In this document: positions 12,930 to 23,644 of the stretch, one piece after another
How the letters are laid out: each line of letters begins with the position of its first letter
How positions within the stretch are numbered: position 1 is the stretch's first letter
Assembly: GCA_047967505.1 (NCBI GenBank)
Contig: CM106539.1
DNA length: 64,000 nt
Strand: one strand, 5' to 3'
From: Dipteris shenzhenensis
Lineage: Eukaryota; Polypodiophyta; Polypodiopsida; Gleicheniales
Position numbers and translations under genes: made by a program
The notes under the pieces: model-generated
The model's input: the letters and a program-made list of their open reading frames with translations, nothing else
Database searches by the model: none
What the model was told of the DNA's origin: nothing

Positions 12930-13925
12930 TGCATAACACTTGATGAAAATTTGGGTTTGTGCTAACTTTGACCATCCAAAGCATATCTGATTGGAACAAT
13001 ACTTTGCATGCACCTCAACATATATTGGACTGATGTGTGTGCAAAGTATGATGCCCCTCAGGTATGAGTACATTTGAATAACACACCTCAGATACTATTC
13101 TTTGGCAGTTGTGCATCACTTGATGAAAAATGGGGTTTGACCATCCAAAGCATATCTGATGGACATGATATTTTTCATGCACATATAATTAGGGTATATT
13201 AACATTTATGCAAAACATAGTTCCCATCGAGTATGAGAGCATTCGAATAATACACCTCAAATACTATTTTTTTGCAGTTTACATAACACTTGGTGAAAAC
13301 CCGAGTTTGTGGCATGTTTGACCATCCAAAGCATATCCGATGGACACAATATTTTTCATGCACCTCAACATACATTTTATTGATGTGTGTGCAAAGTATC
13401 GTGCCCATCAGTTATGGGTGCATTCGAATGAAACACCTCAAATACTATTTTTTTGCAGTTGTGCATAACAATTGGTGAAAAACAGGGTTTGTGGAAACTT
13501 TGACCATCTCGAGTATATTTGATGGACACGTTACTTTGCATACATATTAAAATAGGTTGCATTGATGGACATGCAAAGTATTATGCCCATCGAGTATGTG
13601 CGCATTCGAATAACACACCTCAAAGCGTGTTTTTTGATGGTTGTGCATAACATTTGGTTAAAAAATGAGATTTATGGCAAGTTTGACCATCCAAAGCATA
13701 TCTGATGGGCACGATACATTGCATAAGCCTCAACATCTATTAGATTGCCTTGTTTCAAGAGTATCGTGTCCTTTGGGTATGTACATGTTTGAATAACACA
13801 CTCAAATACTATTTTTTAGCAGTTGTGCATAACACTTGATGCAAAACGGGATTTGTGGCGACTTTGACCATCTAGAGCATATACGATGGGCACGATACTT
13901 TGCACACAACTCAAAATATGTTGCA
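12930..13925 (+). repeat. ~180-bp satellite array, forward-orientation block
   Basis: GACCATCCAAAGCATAT (or variants) begins near 12968, 13139, 13319, 13501, 13685 and 13865, giving a 171-184 bp period. Each unit carries an imperfect dyad of GATGGGCACGATACTTTGCA and its complement TGCAAAGTATCGTGCCCATC, separated by 30-35 bp, so a unit can fold into a hairpin. The flip from the reverse block is at about 12929/12930, where ACTTTACACAT jumps to TGCATAACACTTGATGAAA. Confidence 0.85.
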
Positions 13926-14648
13926 TTTATGCTATAGGGATCAGGATTTAGGATTTAGGATATGGGGTAGAGTTACAAATATTAGCCATGCTACCATTTT
14001 TAAGGTCAATGGGTTTAATTATAATTAAACTTCATTCGCATGTTTTTAAAAAGCTAGAATTTGAAAATTCTAACCATATAGATGACTGTAGATGGATTAT
14101 GCCAATTGATTGAGTACTTGGAGGGCTAAATTTGAACCTCATATGATAAATTTATGCTAATTTTTGGGCAAATTTATCAAATTTCAAGATTGAAATATTA
14201 GCCACACTAGTTTGGAGAAGCTCCTGAATTCGCCTTTGGGGAAATATTCACCCTTAAAAGTTTACCTTGGGGAGGGTAGGAAAAAAAGGGAATTAGTGGA
14301 ATGAGGAGAGGGGAACAAAAGGAAGGGGGCGAGGGGGGGAGGAAACATGGAGGGGGGGAAGGGGAAGGGGAGGGGAGGGAGGGGAAAAGGGGGGGGAGAG
14401 AAGGTGGAAAAGGGGGTAAGGGAAAGGGGAAGGGTGTGTGTGTGTGTATTGAGGGGGGGGGAGGAAAAAGGGTGGGGGAGAGAGATAGAGAGAGATGGCG
14501 GGAGGGGAGAGAAGGAGGAGCGGGAAGTTTGAATTCAAGAGCGGGAAGTTTGAACTCCTTGAGGGACATATATTGACTCTCACCTCTCTCGTAACTCATT
14601 TTCAATGACATCCTTCCTTCCTCTTGCCCCCATCGTGGTCCCCTCCTT
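13250..14648 (+). repeat. Large direct duplication, copy 1 (satellite, unique segment, purine tract)
   Basis: It contains almost four satellite units, about 370 bp of AT-rich unique sequence, and a purine-rich tract (14291-14530). It matches 15401-16831 at about 97% by eye. The two copies are separated by the copia fragment at 14650-15399. Confidence 0.85.
14291..14530 (+). repeat. Polypurine tract with GT microsatellite
   Basis: It is almost entirely G and A on the forward strand, interrupted by a GTGTGTGTGTGT run near 14434. The open frames over it on both strands are low-complexity artefacts. The sequence could form triplex or G-quadruplex structures. Confidence 0.7.
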
Positions 14649-14649
14649 C

Positions 14650-15399
14650 AACAAGCAGCATAATGCCTTTCTCTCTTTTTCTCACATAAAGTGAGAAGTC
14701 TGCCTTGGAAATCTGAAAGCCAATAGTGACAAGATAATGTCCTATCTTGTCAGATCAAGCTCTGGGTGCCTGCTTCAAGCCATACAAGAATTTCTCCAAC
14801 CTACAAACAAACTCAAGATGAACAACATGAACATCACCTGGTGGCTGCTCCATATAGACGTCTTCTTGCAAATCACCATGCCAGAAAGCATTCTTTACAT
14901 CCATCTGATGTAAAGACCATCCCTTTGATGCAACCATAGTAATGACTGCTCTTACGGTTGCCATCCTTGCAACTGGACTGAATGTTTCTTCATAATCAAT
15001 GCCATATGTCTGTGCATACCCCTTCACAATTAATCTTCCCTTGTATCTATTCACAGAACCATCTGCATTGTGCTTCACCTTATAAACCCACTTGCAGCCA
15101 ATTGCATTCTTGTCTTTAGGCAAAGGGACCAATTCCCATGTAGCATTTGCTTCCAAGGCATCCATGGCTTTCTCCCATTTTTATTTTCCCATGGCTTGCT
15201 CAAAAGAAGTGGGTTCTGGTTCACGTATCACTTTGACCATATAGGCATAGTGAATGGCTGTAAACCCATCATATTTCAGCCTATCCACAGGATACCTAGC
15301 TCTAATAGACCTGCACAAAATAGGCTCACTACTAGGTGCTCCCAAAACATTCTTTGTCTTCCTTACTCAAGGTGTAACAATAGAAGGAATACCCAACTT
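14650..15399 (-). pseudogene. Ty1/copia fragment (RT region) inserted at a duplication junction
   Basis: It corresponds to element A 38713-39475 at about 95-96% by eye. It encodes the N-terminal half of the copia reverse transcriptase: [55 protein letters not shown] and [20 protein letters not shown]. It stops at LKQAPRA followed by TGA (14755-14757), a stop also present in element A. There are no LTRs and no target duplication. Its ends coincide exactly with the ends of the flanking duplicated copies, so it looks like a captured piece and not a transposition product. Confidence 0.85.
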
Positions 15400-15400
15400 G

Positions 15401-16831
15401 ATACACCTCAAATACTATTTTTTTGCGGTTTACATAACACTTGGTGAAAACCCGAGTTTGTGGCATGTTTGACCATCCAAAGCATATCCGATGGACACAA
15501 TATTTTTCATGTGCCTCAACATACATTTTATTGATGTGTGTGCAAAGTATAGTGCCCATCAGTTATGGGTGCATTCAAATGAAACACCTCAGATACTATT
15601 CTTTTGCAGTTGTGCATAACAATTGGTGAAAAACAGGGTTTGTGGAAACTTTGACCATCTCGAGTATATTTGATGGACACGTTACTTTGCATACATATCA
15701 AAATAGGTTGCATTGATGGACATGCAAAGTATTGTGGCCATCGGGTATGTGCACATTCGAATAACACACCTCAAAGCGTGTTTTTTGATGGTTGTGCATA
15801 ACAATTGGTAAAAAAATGAGATTTGTGGCAAGTTTGACCATCCAAAGCATATCTAATGGGCACGATACATTGCATAAGCCTCAACATCTACTAGATTGCC
15901 TTATTTCAAGAGTATCATGTCCTTCGGGTATGTACATGTTTGAATAACACACCTCAAATACTATTTTTTAGCAGTTGTGCATAACACTTGATGCAAAACG
16001 GGATTTGTGGCGACTTTGACCATCTAGAGCATATACGATGGGCACAATACTTTGCACACAACTCAAAATATGTTGTATTTATGCTATAGGGATCGGGATT
16101 TAGGATTTACGGTATGGGGTAGAGTTACAAATATTAGCCATGCTACCATTTTGAGACCATTTTTAAGGTCAATGGGTTTAATTATAATTAAACTTCATTC
16201 ACATGTTTTTAAAAAGCTGGAATTTGAAAATTCTAACCATATAGATGACTGTAGATGGATTATGCCAATTGATTGAGTACTTGGAGGGCTAAATTTGGAC
16301 CTCATATGATAAATTTATGCTAATTTTTGGGCAAATATATCAAATTTCAAGATTGAAATATTAGCCACACTAGTTTGGAGAAGCTCCTAAATTCGCCTTT
16401 GGGAAAATATTCACCCTTAAAAGTTTACCTTGGGGAGGGTAGGAAAAAAAGGGAATTAGTGGAATGGAGGAGAGGGGAACAAAAGGAAGGGGGCGAGGGG
16501 GGGAGGAAACACGGAGGGGGGGAAGGGGAGGGGAGGGAGGGGAAAAGGGGGGGGAGAGAAGGTGGAAAAGGGGGCAAGGGAAAGGGGAAGGGTGTGTGTG
16601 TGTGTGTATTGAGGGGGCCGGGGGGGGGGGGGGGGGGGGGGGGGAGGAAAAAGGGTGGGGGAGAGAGATAGAGAGAGATGGCGGGAGGGGAAAGAAGGAG
16701 GAGCGGGAAGTTTGAATTCAAGAGCGGGAAGTTTGAACTCCTTGAGGGACATATATTGTCTCTCACCTCTCTCGTAACTCATTTTCAATCACATCCTTCC
16801 TTCCTCTTGCCCCCATCGTGATCCCCTCCTT
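15401..16831 (+). repeat. Large direct duplication, copy 2
   Basis: This is the second copy of 13250-14648, including satellite units (markers near 15472, 15651, 15836 and 16020), the unique segment and the purine tract. Its purine tract has gained a long G run, making this copy about 30 bp longer. Confidence 0.85.
16617..16644 (+). repeat. Poly-G run of about 25 bases
   Basis: An unbroken run of G following GGCC within the duplicated purine tract. It is absent from copy 1 at the equivalent position. It is a strong G-quadruplex candidate and a likely assembly-length uncertainty. Confidence 0.7.
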
Positions 16832-17060
16832 TCCTCTCTCCCTCTCCCTCTCCCTCACGTTTGCACCCTCCCTCTCCCTCGCGTGGCACTCCCTATGCCC
16901 TCTCCCTCTCCCTCTACTTTCTCCTCCCTTCTCTCCCTCTCTCTTCCCATTCTCCTCCCTTCTCTCCCTCTCTCTTCCCCTCACTCTCTCTCTCTCTCTT
17001 CCCCTTCTCCTCTCCTCTCTCCCTCCCTTTCTTCCCCACCCTTTACTACTTTTCTCCCAC
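16832..17060 (+). repeat. Polypyrimidine tract
   Basis: Forward strand is dominated by CCCTCTCC and CTCTCT repeats. Overlapping open frames are Ser/Pro/Leu low-complexity artefacts. It follows immediately after duplication copy 2 and has no counterpart after copy 1, where the copia fragment lies instead. Confidence 0.7.
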
Positions 17061-17940
17061 GCCTCCCCACCCTCATTTCATTTTCGCAGCAATGCAAGAG
17101 GCCGTGGTGGCAAGGGGAACAACCAACAAGGGCTCTTTCCAAGCCTTCCCACCCTCCACCTCAACATACCGTCGTCCCACACCTTGGAGCACTCTCATTG
17201 GTACACCTTAAATCCCTCCCTAATATCCTTGAAATTAAGGAACACTAATTGAAGGCCCTTTTGAGACCCCATTTCTCCCCTAATGATTATAGAGAGATAT
17301 TGTGAAATTTATTATGTGAAAATGGCAGTGCTAGAAAGTAAACTTTTGATTCTCGAATGACATTTTCATAAAGTAAACTTTCCATTTGCGAAGGAATTTT
17401 AAGATTAGTCCAAATGTAGACATGAGTCCAAATTTATGAAATAAGTGTTTCTTCACAAATATATGTATCAACATTGATATGATAATATATCAACGCTTAT
17501 ATATACAATTATTTTCCTTTGTCTAGTAGTAAAAACCCAAACCATTTTCAATGCTTATATCAATGTTGACAAATTGTAAAAGAAAAACTTAGGGTAGCTT
17601 GGGACTAAATGATCCCCAATATACCTTACAAATTATGTGTGAGCAAGTACATGTGTGCATGTGCAGGTGTGTGTGTGTGTGTGTGTGTGTGCATGTATGC
17701 GTGCATGTGTGCGTGCGTGCATTTGTGTGGCTTGGGCAGTGGCATCTTACATACGCTACATGCTGAGCTTGTATCCACAAACACCCCAAAGCAAAAAACA
17801 TGCATAGGGTGGTAGCATGAAGACCGTTAGATCATGTAGTCATCTATGATGTGATTCTTGCACATACAGCATTTCGGACCTGTTTCATAACATGATGGGC
17901 ATCTGATTTAAGTATTGTGGCCATCAATACCACAGTTAGA
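17061..17940. other. Intergenic; GT microsatellite at 17667-17691
   Basis: AT-rich sequence without a recognised gene. The His-rich frames over the GT run are microsatellite artefacts. Confidence 0.5.
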
Positions 17941-18144
17941 TCTATACATGAAGAAGCTACTTCTTGATTCCTTCCTCCCTCAACCTAAGGCTACAGATGT
18001 TCTCCTTCAACTCCTCCATCTTTTCTCATTCCATGCAACGACTTCATCTGATTTCCTCAGTATCTTTTGAAGCTGCTTAAATTAATCAATAGCATCAAGC
18101 CATTTCTAAGACTTCTACTCTAGTTTGGGAATCTCTCTATAGAG
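17941..18144 (-). pseudogene. Second copy of the coiled-coil gag-like fragment
   Basis: This diverged copy of 3001-3210 shares the complement blocks TTCTTGATT-CTTCCTCCCTCA, CTTCATCTGA, TCTTGAAGCTGCTTAAATT and ACTCTAGTTTGG-AATCTCTC. It has the same minus orientation and no open frame of useful length. It ends abruptly at the peroxidase promoter copy at 18145. Confidence 0.55.
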
Positions 18145-18468
18145 GTCTGTAACTACGATCGATGTTTATATAGACGCTGGAGCGTACCGGTCCAGAAATT
18201 TCCAGAAACCAGAGGGCAATTTTCTTTGTGTACATTGAATCTGTTATGGAGGAATCATCGGCCACTCTCTTGCTTAATTGTCCTTTGCGAACATCACAGC
18301 GTAGACATTTGCTGTTTCACGTCATGCATTTTGTAGTATACCGAAATTTGACGTCCACGCTCAAGATAATGACATTATCGATTAACATTTTGAGACTTTC
18401 AACGTTCACATCGGCAAGACTAGTGCTCGTGTGTCGTTCTTTTTCTCCCAACGCAACTTCGTGAAAGC
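18145..18468 (-). repeat. Displaced copy of the peroxidase core promoter
   Basis: 324 bp, about 98% identical by eye to 8149-8471, in the same orientation and including the CTATATAAAC TATA box. On the minus strand it now faces the coiled-coil fragment at 17941-18144. On its other side it joins directly to a retroelement gag fragment. No terminal inverted repeats or target duplication are visible. Confidence 0.85.
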
Positions 18469-18641
18469 ATCCATATGCAAGCTGTCCCAGGTGACAAGGA
18501 CATGGTCGTTGAATTGCTTGGGCATAAACTGCTTGTAGAAGGCTTTCTTGAAGCCCTTCCACTTTCTTGGAGCAATGCCAGCTGTAGTTTGTGCGCTCCA
18601 CCATGCACTAGCCGTTGCTGTTAGGTGTAAACTACCCATGT
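18469..18641 (-). pseudogene. Retrotransposon gag fragment
   Basis: The minus strand encodes ATASAWWSAQTT, WKGFKKAFYKQFMPKQF and DHVLVTWDSLHM, a pattern typical of the retrotransposon gag domain (small residue-WW, then W..FK..F...F.P). The frame is cut at 18468 by the promoter copy. Only about 57 codons remain, so it is a fragment. LTR lineage (gypsy-like) is inferred. Confidence 0.6.
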
Positions 18642-18873
18642 CAGTTAGGCACCTCCCCTAAATCAGTGGCAATCAGCCCCTACATTAGTGGGACTAGCCT
18701 AAATCAAAGGAACCTCCCATGTGGCGTCCTTTGGCTTACATCATCACTTAAGTCACATACTAGACACATCATAGCACTGGATGTGCCTCTACAACACACA
18801 CACACACACATGTGACTCCCCTAGATGCACACATGCACCATAGAGCAAGCCCTTGACCATAGTTATCCCAACA
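18642..18873 (-). repeat. Possible LTR end with adjacent purine tract
   Basis: At 18868-18873 the forward strand ends CCAACA, followed by TACCCCCCCTCAAGG (18874-18888). Read on the minus strand this is a polypurine tract followed by an LTR starting TGTTGGGATAAC. A CA microsatellite lies at 18798-18810. The other LTR border was not found. Confidence 0.35.
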
Positions 18874-18936
18874 TACCCCCCCTCAAGGGTCTGCCTCTTG
18901 CAATGTCAAGGATACATCTAGACTCATAGTTTTCAT

Positions 18937-19000
18937 GCCATCTCATGGTGGTCACACATGGCCATCTCATGGTGGTCACACATGGCCATCTCATGGTTGT
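18937..19000 (+). repeat. 24-bp tandem repeat, nearly three copies
   Basis: ATCTCATGGTGGTCACACAT plus GGCC recurs twice exactly, then once with a changed base (GGTTGTCA). Confidence 0.8.
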
Positions 19001-19218
19001 CAAGGATAAATCTATGTCTAGGATCTCATGCTTGCAAAGGTGCCCAAGGGTCAAGGTTTACAAAAATGGGATAGACCAAACACATCACATGGCCTACATC
19101 ATATGGTCACCAGAGGTGATTTACAAAAGACATGACATTCTTTTTGGAGTACTACTCCAGGCAGAGAACCTCAAAATTCGACCAAGTGATGATAAACAAA
19201 AATTCAAAGACATGTTGG

Positions 19219-20034
19219 TCAAAAGGCAAAGTCCTTGTCTTCTACCACAAAGTTGGATGCTTCTTTTGCTGATGGAGTTCTCTCTTCAACCGAATTTGTC
19301 ATAGTCCTCTTTTTCTCATTGCAAAACTTTTTAGAGTGATTATTCTTTACACAGTGTTTACGAGCCTTGTACTTGCTCTTTGAAAACTTCACTGCAAGTG
19401 CCTCTATATGCATTTTGCCCATTCTTGCTACATAACAAGCTCCAATGTGGCTGCTACAATTTGCTCCACTTTGGCTACTCTCTGCATCCTTCCTAGCTTG
19501 GAGAGTTTCCTCATTGTCTTCTCCATAGTGGCTAGTCTCTACTCCATCCTTCCTAGCCTTGAAGCTCTCTTATAGTTCCTGCATCACTGCTCTAGTTTCT
19601 ACATTCTTCCTTTTCAGTTCCTCCATCATCTGGTATTTTTTAATGTTCAATGCATTCTACATGTTGCAAAGCCATTTGTAAAGAATCTCCTTTTCATCTC
19701 TCTGATCTTAAAGATGCTTTCACATCATTACTAGCTCCTTCTCTTTGATATCCCTATCCATTCTGATGTCTTCAAGTCTATCCCGGAGCTCCTTGATGCA
19801 CTTCTCTGCTTCTTCTCTTCTATGCCTTTCCATTTTTTTAGCGGCCTCATCTTGCTCTCGTGTGTGTAAGTCCCTCGCTTCTAGGTTCTGTATCTTGGCT
19901 TCTACACCCTCCCTGAGTATTTTCTCATGTAGCACTGTCTTTGCTACATTGGTGGATTTCTCTTGTAGAAAAGTCACCTTTTGAGACATCTTTCTTATCA
20001 TTTGTAGCCTAATTTGCAAGGGAGAAAGAAACAA
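19219..20034 (-). pseudogene. Coiled-coil plus degenerate CCHC protein remnant (non-autonomous retroelement)
   Basis: From 20034 to 19720 the minus strand encodes a 104-aa, strongly charged coiled coil (KIQNLEARDLHTREQDEAAK, RREEAEKCIKELRDRLEDIR). Further downstream, 19422-19219 encodes KARKHCVKNNHSKKFC, which fits the end of a zinc knuckle (C-x4-H-x4-C) whose first Cys has become Arg by a single base (TGT to CGT). The order coiled coil, knuckle, purine tract, LTR fits a gag-type element. I see no protease, RT or integrase. Frames are broken between the two parts. Confidence 0.4.
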
Positions 20035-21230
20035 TTGAGATGGATATCAAACAAAATAGTAAAGGAAATGGAACTGTCAAGTGAGAGCCACCATGGTAGT
20101 TGGCCTAAATTTTGATTAATTCAAGGAGGCAATACTACCTTGCATGGTAATGAGTGATTAGAGGTGATTAGGCTTCATGATTTACATCTGTGGTAATAAC
20201 TGCCACCTTTCTCTGAGGGTGGCGATGGCTAAGAGTCCATCAAGGTGGCATCTAAGATTACCAGCCACGTTTGTTGTGGCGGCTAAAGATTCCATTGGGC
20301 TGGCAGTTAATTACCAGCCACTGTAGAGACTTGCAATTACTCACCTACCAGTTACCACCACCGGTCTTGCATGATCAATAGAGTGAATTTAATTACTAGT
20401 CGCTCAGCTTACATGCTTAGGAGAGTTCATGGTAATGGGTGATTAGAGGTGATTAGGCTTCATGATTTATGTTTGTGGTATTATTGCCACCTTCCACCGG
20501 TGGTGGTAGTTGTTTGTGGTGATTATTGCCACCTTCCACCAGTGGTGGCAGTTGGTAGTGGTGGCTTCGAGGTGGTGTCTAAGATTAACATCCACGTCTG
20601 TGGTGGTGGCTAATATTCCATTGGGATGGTAAGCCACTGCAATGGCTTGCAATTACTCACCTACTAGTTACCACCATTGAGCTTGCATGATTAGCAGAGT
20701 GCAGTTAATTACCAGTCACTATGGCTTGCATGCTCAGTAGAGTGCAGTTAATGACCGCAATTAATTACCAGTAAATTACCGAGACAATGGCATCTGCTTC
20801 ATTATTACGAGCCATTTCATAATTAATTGCCACTCCCATGGATGGTGAGGTGGCACCTAAGATTCTTTTGGGCTGGTAGAGGGCTGGTAGTTAATTACCA
20901 ACCACCGCGGTGGCTTGCAATTAAAATATCTCATGATTAAATTTGGATGGCACCCTCCTCAGATTTTGATTAATTAAGGGGGTGGTTTAAAATGGCTCAT
21001 GATTATTTGGATGGCACACCGGGCCTCCAATCACTGCGGTAGCTAAAACTTTTATTAATGTCTGTGGCATTTGGCTACTTTGTTTAAAAATGGCTCATGA
21101 TTATTTGGATGGCACCCTCCTTGGATTTTGATTGATTAAGGTGGTGGTTTAAATGGCTCATGATTGTTTGGATGGCACACCAGGCCTCTAGTCACCACGG
21201 TAGCTCAAACTTTGTAATATATAAGGTGCG
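20035..21230. repeat. Mosaic of internal repeats
   Basis: GGTGATTAGGCTTCATGATT occurs near 20168 and 20449. The motifs TTAATTACCAGCCACTG and GGTGGCTTGCAATTAC recur from 20280 to 20930. GGCTCATGATTATTTGGATGGCAC recurs three times between 20990 and 21180, and again in diverged form at 22786-22890. No gene recognised. Confidence 0.55.
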
Positions 21231-21515
21231 TGTCATTTGGCATTTGGCTACTTTGCTCTCATCCTCCCCTGCTCTACTACTTTGCTCCACGCAACCTCCT
21301 CTAGCTCTCTTTCACCCTTGCTCTACTTTGCTCCATGCTCCCTCCAACTCTCATGCACTCATCTGCTCCCCTGCTCATCCACTCCACTGCTCACCCACTC
21401 TTTTCACCATGCCTATTATTACTTATCACCCCCTGATGCAACGTGATCCCAATCTTGTGTGCCTTGTGGTATAAGGTCATGGTGTTGCACTCATTAGAAC
21501 TTGAATCTCTTAGTT

Positions 21516-22310
21516 CCATCGATTGATTCCCCCCACATCTATATGTCACCACCTTGTATGGCTTGCACACCTCTGGCCTCTATATGGCTGTGCTCTATGG
21601 ATTCCTAAGAGACATTGAGAAAGGGCTAGGGATTTTTACAGCATACTATTGTCTATATTTTGAGTCTTGTATTTGTGCAATGTGCACGATATTTGGCCTC
21701 TCCATCATCTCCCCAAAAAATTTGAATGCAGCAAGCTGGGCTGGTGGCAATACTGAGTTGTACAATTATCCTCTTGCTCAATGAGGCTCTTAACCACTCA
21801 GCAATGATTGGATGTAATATCTTGGCCTATGAGGCTCTCAATGATCTTTTGGCTCACTGGATGTAATCTTTTGGCCTCTAAGGCTCTCAGCAATTATTTC
21901 TTTTTTTATAAACGTAATCACTTTTGTTCAATTTTTGCTCCATCAGGCTCTCAGTTTAAACTATTGCTAATTGTTATATAAACCACTCATGCTCTCTCTT
22001 GTGAAATCTCTTCATTCTCTCAATCGATTCCCCCCACATCTACATGTCACCACCTTGAATGGCATGCACACCTCTGGACTCTATATGGTTGTGCTCTATG
22101 GATTACCTAGAGATGTTGATGAAGGGCTAAGGATTTTCATAGTAGAGTTCTCATCTTGTTGGGGGGGCGTATTCTGAGTCTTGCATTTATGTAATGTGCA
22201 TTGTCTTCAGCCTCTCCATTGTCTCCTCTATGGGCTCCCCAAAAAATTCAAATGTAGAAAGCTCCCCAAAAAATTCAAATGTAGCAAGCTAGGTTGGCCT
22301 TTGTGAGTAT
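21516..22310 (+). repeat. Two diverged direct repeats about 500 bp apart
   Basis: 21516-21780 and 22016-22310 share GATTCCCCCCACATCTA, TGTCACCACCTTG, GCACACCTCTGG and TTGTGCTCTATGGATT. Both keep a short similar open frame (HTSGLYM-VLYG), but there is no recognisable protein family. Confidence 0.55.
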
Positions 22311-23397
22311 CAACAATTGGCAATAGTGAGTTGTACAAATATCATCTTACTATCAGCAATACTGATTTGTACAAATATCATCTTGCTCAATGTCATAACT
22401 ACTCAGCAATGGTTGGATGTAATCTTTTGGCCTCTAAGTCTCTCAGCAATCTTTTGTAGGCTAGCTGGATGTAATATTTTGGCCTCTGAGGCTCTCAGTA
22501 ATTACTGAGTTTTTACAAATGTAATCTCTTTTGTTCAATTTTTGCTCCATGAGGCTCTAGGTATAAACTATTATTAATTTTAATATAAACCACTCAGCAA
22601 TCGTTGAGTGGTTATCCTTGTTGGATGTAATCTTTTGGACTCTAAGGCTCTCAGAAATTGCTAATCTTTTATAAATGCAAGGTCTTTTGTTCAATCTTGG
22701 CTCCATGAGGCTCTGAGTATAAATTGTTATTGGATGTAGATGTAATCTCTTTCGCTCAATTTTTACTTAATGAATTATAGTTGATTATCTGGATGGCACC
22801 ACCAAGCCTCCAGTCACCGTGGTGGCTTAAATTTTGGCTTTAATGATTATCTAGATTGCACCACAGGGCATCCAATCACTGCGATGGCTCGAAATACTTT
22901 CTCTCATTTAGCTCTATTGTATGGTATTGCATGCATGCAAAAACCAAAACCCATGTAAAGTGGATAGTGCACTGGCTCATAATGCTTACTGTTATTTTTC
23001 TATTTTTGTAAATCCATGCGGCATCTCTATAGGCCTAGGAAACTCAGTCTCTATAGCAACGAGAAGAAGAAACCATATTGATCCTCTCTTGCATCATCCA
23101 CAGTGGGACTATAGGAGGGATGCCTCTAGCAACTATCCTCATGTTCATTGTGAACACTACTACTAGAGGTCATGTTGCACTCTCACATATGGTGTAGTAC
23201 TGGAGAAAGGGAGATAAAAGTCCTAAGCAAAAATGCTGAAGAAAGCTGGGATAGCTCCAAGAATTCTATGCTTGTCAACCTGGTTTGCCTTCATTATGAG
23301 CTCTCTTAAAATTGTGTGGTCTTGTGACCTCTCTCCGCCAACCGCTAATCAAAGAACTATTTCTCATACATGTTGAATCTCCTTGTCTTTCAAGGTA
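22311..23397. other. Intergenic repeat-derived sequence
   Basis: Repeated GAGGCTCTCAG and GGATGTAATCTTTTGG phrases continue to about 22780. Beyond that no gene or element boundary is recognised until the CACTA end. Confidence 0.45.
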
Positions 23398-23514
23398 CAC
23401 TACAAGGCATAGGCCCTTTTTCGACGAAAATACCGACGCTTTTTACATTAAAATTTTTTTTTAAACAGGCACAAACGTTGTTATTAAAGTCATTAAAAGG
23501 GTTTAAAAAGAACA

Positions 23515-23630
23515 GTCGCTATAAAGTGTGGCTATATAGCGACACTGATAAACGTCGCTATATAGCAACACTGATAAACGTCGCTGTATAGCGACACTGA
23601 TAAACGTCTCTATATAGCGACGATTAATAG
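23515..23630. repeat. CACTA subterminal 26-bp repeats with palindromic core
   Basis: Four to five copies of GTCGCTATATAGCGAC followed by ACTGATAAAC. The 16-base core is a perfect palindrome when intact. Such repeats bind the TnpA-type protein in characterised CACTA elements. Confidence 0.75.
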
Positions 23631-23644
23631 AACTAAAAAAAAAG

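Noticed and set aside
12272-12936. Cys-rich open frames within the satellite (for example 12589-12936)
   Set aside because: Repeated translations of satellite units without conserved reading frame between units.
12095-13925. CRISPR-like regular repeats
   Set aside because: A 180-bp period with no spacers, plant genomic context and internal dyads mark it as a satellite.
14207-14611. Open frames over 130 codons on both strands in the purine/pyrimidine tracts (also 16375-17252, 31865-32151, 33680-33910)
   Set aside because: Low-complexity Gly/Glu/Arg or Pro/Ser/Leu translations of GA/CT repeats, open in several frames at once.
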